A stretch of 57,950 bases of DNA from a virus. The notes beneath the pieces are model-generated. The model was given only the letters and a program-made list of their open reading frames with translations. It did not search any database and was not told the DNA's origin. Position numbers and translations under genes: made by a program. This document shows, piece after piece, positions 56,470-57,950 of the stretch. Numbering within the stretch: the stretch's first letter is position 1; the number at the start of each line of letters is the position of its first letter. The stretch spans positions 1 to 57,950 of the IMG/VR virus record IMGVR_UViG_3300006852_000002; one strand, 5' to 3'.

Positions 56470-57013
56470 ATGGGCGCTGGTTCTGGATGCAGATTCCAGA
56501 TTCAAACATATCCTTATTAACGAACTCGCTAGAGTTGTTGAGTTTGACGAAGTTCTATGTCTCTGGCGACACGCAGAACCCGCCAAGGTGTCAGATGATG
56601 AGTTGAATTGGCACTTTCAACAGCTCATTAAGGAAACAAAGAACTTTGAGAATCTAATCGTGGGAGGTACGGATGCGTTCTGGCTGCTCACTGAAACAAA
56701 AACAGAGGATTCGATGGGGCTGTGGACGAAAAGTAAATACGTCTCGGCCCCTATTTTCTGTGTTCCAACTCCCGAGATGTTAACTCGCTTAGGTTTGGGC
56801 GAGATTCGTTTAGCAGTTCAAAAACTAGAAAGGCAATATGGCAAATACAATCCAAACCGGGCACGACCAATCAGTGCCGCTGAAGCGTTTGGAGGCGGTG
56901 CTGACTCAAACCGAATCAAAGGTAAAAAGAGCAATAAAACTAAAAAGCCCAAACGACGGGTGGGCCGTGGTAAACAGTTGGACGGAAATCGAAAGAGTCG
57001 GAGCCATAAGTAA
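56414..57013 (+). CDS. Hypothetical protein with N-terminal zinc knuckle and basic tail
   Basis: 199 residues from GTG 56414 (ICPECKKPALDL). An alpha/beta core (VVEFDEVLCLWRHAEPAKVSDDELNWHFQQLIKE, FENLIVGGTDAFWLL) and a Lys/Arg/Gly-rich last 50 residues. The final 176 nt are shared with the next gene in another frame. Function unknown. Confidence 0.68.
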   Translation: MICPECKKPALDLTTKKGKWALVLDADSRFKHILINELARVVEFDEVLCLWRHAEPAKVSDDELNWHFQQLIKETKNFENLIVGGTDAFWLLTETKTEDSMGLWTKSKYVSAPIFCVPTPEMLTRLGLGEIRLAVQKLERQYGKYNPNRARPISAAEAFGGGADSNRIKGKKSNKTKKPKRRVGRGKQLDGNRKSRSHK

Positions 57014-57530
57014 AGCATTCACGCTCTGGCACATGAAGAAATCGTGGGAGGGATTTGAAATTGACGAAAGTTTCTACACCGAAGCCCAAGAGCAAACTGG
57101 ACTTGCAGAAGAGACAGTGGATCGCTACATTGACGTATGGGAGATGGCAGAGAAAATTAAAGTCATGTTACCGAAGAATGACTTCCTGCGCTTATTGTCC
57201 CGGCCCATTGGCGATCTCATTGCCATCTCTCAGTTCAAAAAGGAATACGGAATCAGCAAGGGCCAGATCAACAAACTCATCGGAACGCTAGATAATAGCG
57301 AGCTGCGTAAACAGTTGAATGAATATAAAGGTAAAGCCGATAAGAATGGCGGATTGCAGCTAATCATACAAGCCGATGGGACGCTGGAAGCTTGGTCAAA
57401 AGGTCGCGGGGTCTACTTGGGATTCATTGATTTACGGCCTGAGTCGGATGATCCAACTTTGCGCGATAAGGGACTAACATCCCTACTGAAGCGAGGTAAG
57501 ATTAAACTCGTTAAACAAGGAGCGAAATGA
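56838..57530 (+). CDS. Hypothetical helical protein, possible DNA-binding
   Basis: 230 residues; ATG preceded by GAAAGGCAAT. TEAQEQTGLAEETVDRYIDVWEMAE looks like a helix-turn-helix and FKKEYGISKGQINKLIG like a second. It could be an adaptor or ParB/KorB-like DNA-binding protein. A shorter start (MKKSWEGF, 57033) would avoid the long overlap but lacks a ribosome site. Confidence 0.66.
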   Translation: MANTIQTGHDQSVPLKRLEAVLTQTESKVKRAIKLKSPNDGWAVVNSWTEIERVGAISKAFTLWHMKKSWEGFEIDESFYTEAQEQTGLAEETVDRYIDVWEMAEKIKVMLPKNDFLRLLSRPIGDLIAISQFKKEYGISKGQINKLIGTLDNSELRKQLNEYKGKADKNGGLQLIIQADGTLEAWSKGRGVYLGFIDLRPESDDPTLRDKGLTSLLKRGKIKLVKQGAK

Positions 57531-57721
57531 AACAGTACGTATTGACGGATAAAGATTTCGATAATCTTGTTTTAGCAATAGAGCAAGACGTGCTCAGCCA
57601 AACTACAGTTCAAATTCCAGACAAGTACAGCCCGATTCTGATGAAGGAACTAATTTATAGCGCGCTTCGTAGGAATTTCCAGTATCACATTCGCAAATGG
57701 ATAGACGAGGCTAAACAATGA
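57527..57721 (+). CDS. Small hypothetical protein
   Basis: 64 residues, acidic then basic helices (DFDNLVLAIEQDVLSQ, MKELIYSALRRNFQYHIRKWIDEAKQ). Four-base overlaps with both neighbours. Not recognised. Confidence 0.65.
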   Translation: MKQYVLTDKDFDNLVLAIEQDVLSQTTVQIPDKYSPILMKELIYSALRRNFQYHIRKWIDEAKQ

Positions 57722-57950
57722 AAACTTGGTTTGAGCTAGTATCAACGCAATGGGTTTCGCCAGTAACTAACTACGGCGAACACGGCGGCTACCTGTCCAC
57801 GATAAACTACGAATTTAAATTTATCGGCCCACTATGGGTTGCATGGATCATAGTGAAGTTTAACGATGTAGTTTTTCCGTACCATGTGGGTAAATTCATG
57901 GCATGGGTATTTGCAAGGTTTGGAGCTTATGTGCTCTACAAAGAAGTTCC
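57718..57950 (+). CDS. Hypothetical protein, 5' part of a gene crossing the window junction
   Basis: The ATG overlaps the TGA of the upstream gene (ATGA). The frame runs to the window end and continues at position 1, giving 106 residues in total. The middle is rich in aromatic and aliphatic residues (FIGPLWVAWIIVKF), with one possible membrane or buried segment around residues 35-55. No family recognised. It is the last gene before the recombination module and is translationally coupled to the gene before it. Confidence 0.8.
   Translation, partial: MKTWFELVSTQWVSPVTNYGEHGGYLSTINYEFKFIGPLWVAWIIVKFNDVVFPYHVGKFMAWVFARFGAYVLYKEV
57901..57950. repeat. Terminal direct repeat (copy 2)
   Basis: Second copy of the 50 bp at positions 1-50. 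Removing one copy gives a 57,900-bp circle. Confidence 0.95.

Noticed and set aside
1-57950. Prophage integration or lysogeny module
   Set aside because: No integrase, excisionase, att-like pair or CI/Cro-type repressor could be recognised, although unknown small genes cannot exclude one.

Overview
This window is a complete or nearly complete genome of a tailed double-stranded DNA phage. Positions 57901-57950 repeat positions 1-50 exactly, and one gene reads through the junction in frame. The real molecule is therefore about 57,900 bp and was assembled as a circle. The terminase, portal, HK97-type capsid genes, gpG/gpGT-like tail chaperones and a 1310-residue tape measure, with no sheath, point to a siphovirus (Caudoviricetes). 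I see no integrase, repressor or partition gene. The host is unknown. A lipoprotein with a Thr/Pro/Ser-rich stalk resembles those common in Chloroflexota, which is only a weak hint.

Layout: two divergent transcription units start from a noncoding zone at about 36.7-40.1 kb and converge at about 5.4 kb on the circle. The leftward (minus) unit, 36733 down to 5500, begins with an Acb2-like cyclic-nucleotide sponge, a zinc-ribbon protein and a ParB-methyltransferase. It continues with small terminase, a 40-residue membrane peptide, a two-glycosidase lysin, large terminase, portal, a gp10-like protein, a protease-region protein, scaffold and major capsid. After a terminator comes a glycosylation cassette (three-domain glycosyltransferase, second glycosyltransferase, methyltransferase-like gene), then neck, tail tube, tail chaperones with a +1/-2 frameshift, tape measure, tail tip proteins, membrane/lysis candidates and a DnaQ-like exonuclease.

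The rightward (plus) unit runs from 37324 to 57950 and on through 1-5397. It starts with many small genes of unknown function, several of them Cys-rich. It then carries three tandem paralogs of an unrecognised family (SCFW motif), an M20/M42-like metallopeptidase, a CHC2/Toprim-like primase, a DnaB-type helicase and a family A DNA polymerase with Leu at the position equivalent to E. coli Phe762. Next come a MazG-like protein, a RecA/UvsX-like recombinase, a Cas4/RecB-like nuclease, an Hjc-like resolvase, two DNA methyltransferases and a lipoprotein.

The most unusual part is the gene-poor zone 38125-40079. It holds a probable small RNA with its own near-consensus promoter, palindromic operator and terminator (38490-38612), and an HNH gene on the other strand. 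It also holds a roughly 700-nt highly folded RNA candidate (39024-39724) with a TATAAT box at its 5' end and an intrinsic terminator at its 3' end. Directly after the RNA is a 56-nt tRNA-like element that appears to lack a D-arm, then a further folded segment. The size, phage setting and tRNA-like neighbour recall the giant ornate phage RNAs (GOLLD/ROOL type), but membership cannot be shown by eye. The leader of the first rightward gene (37100-37235) also looks folded, with a possible pseudoknot.
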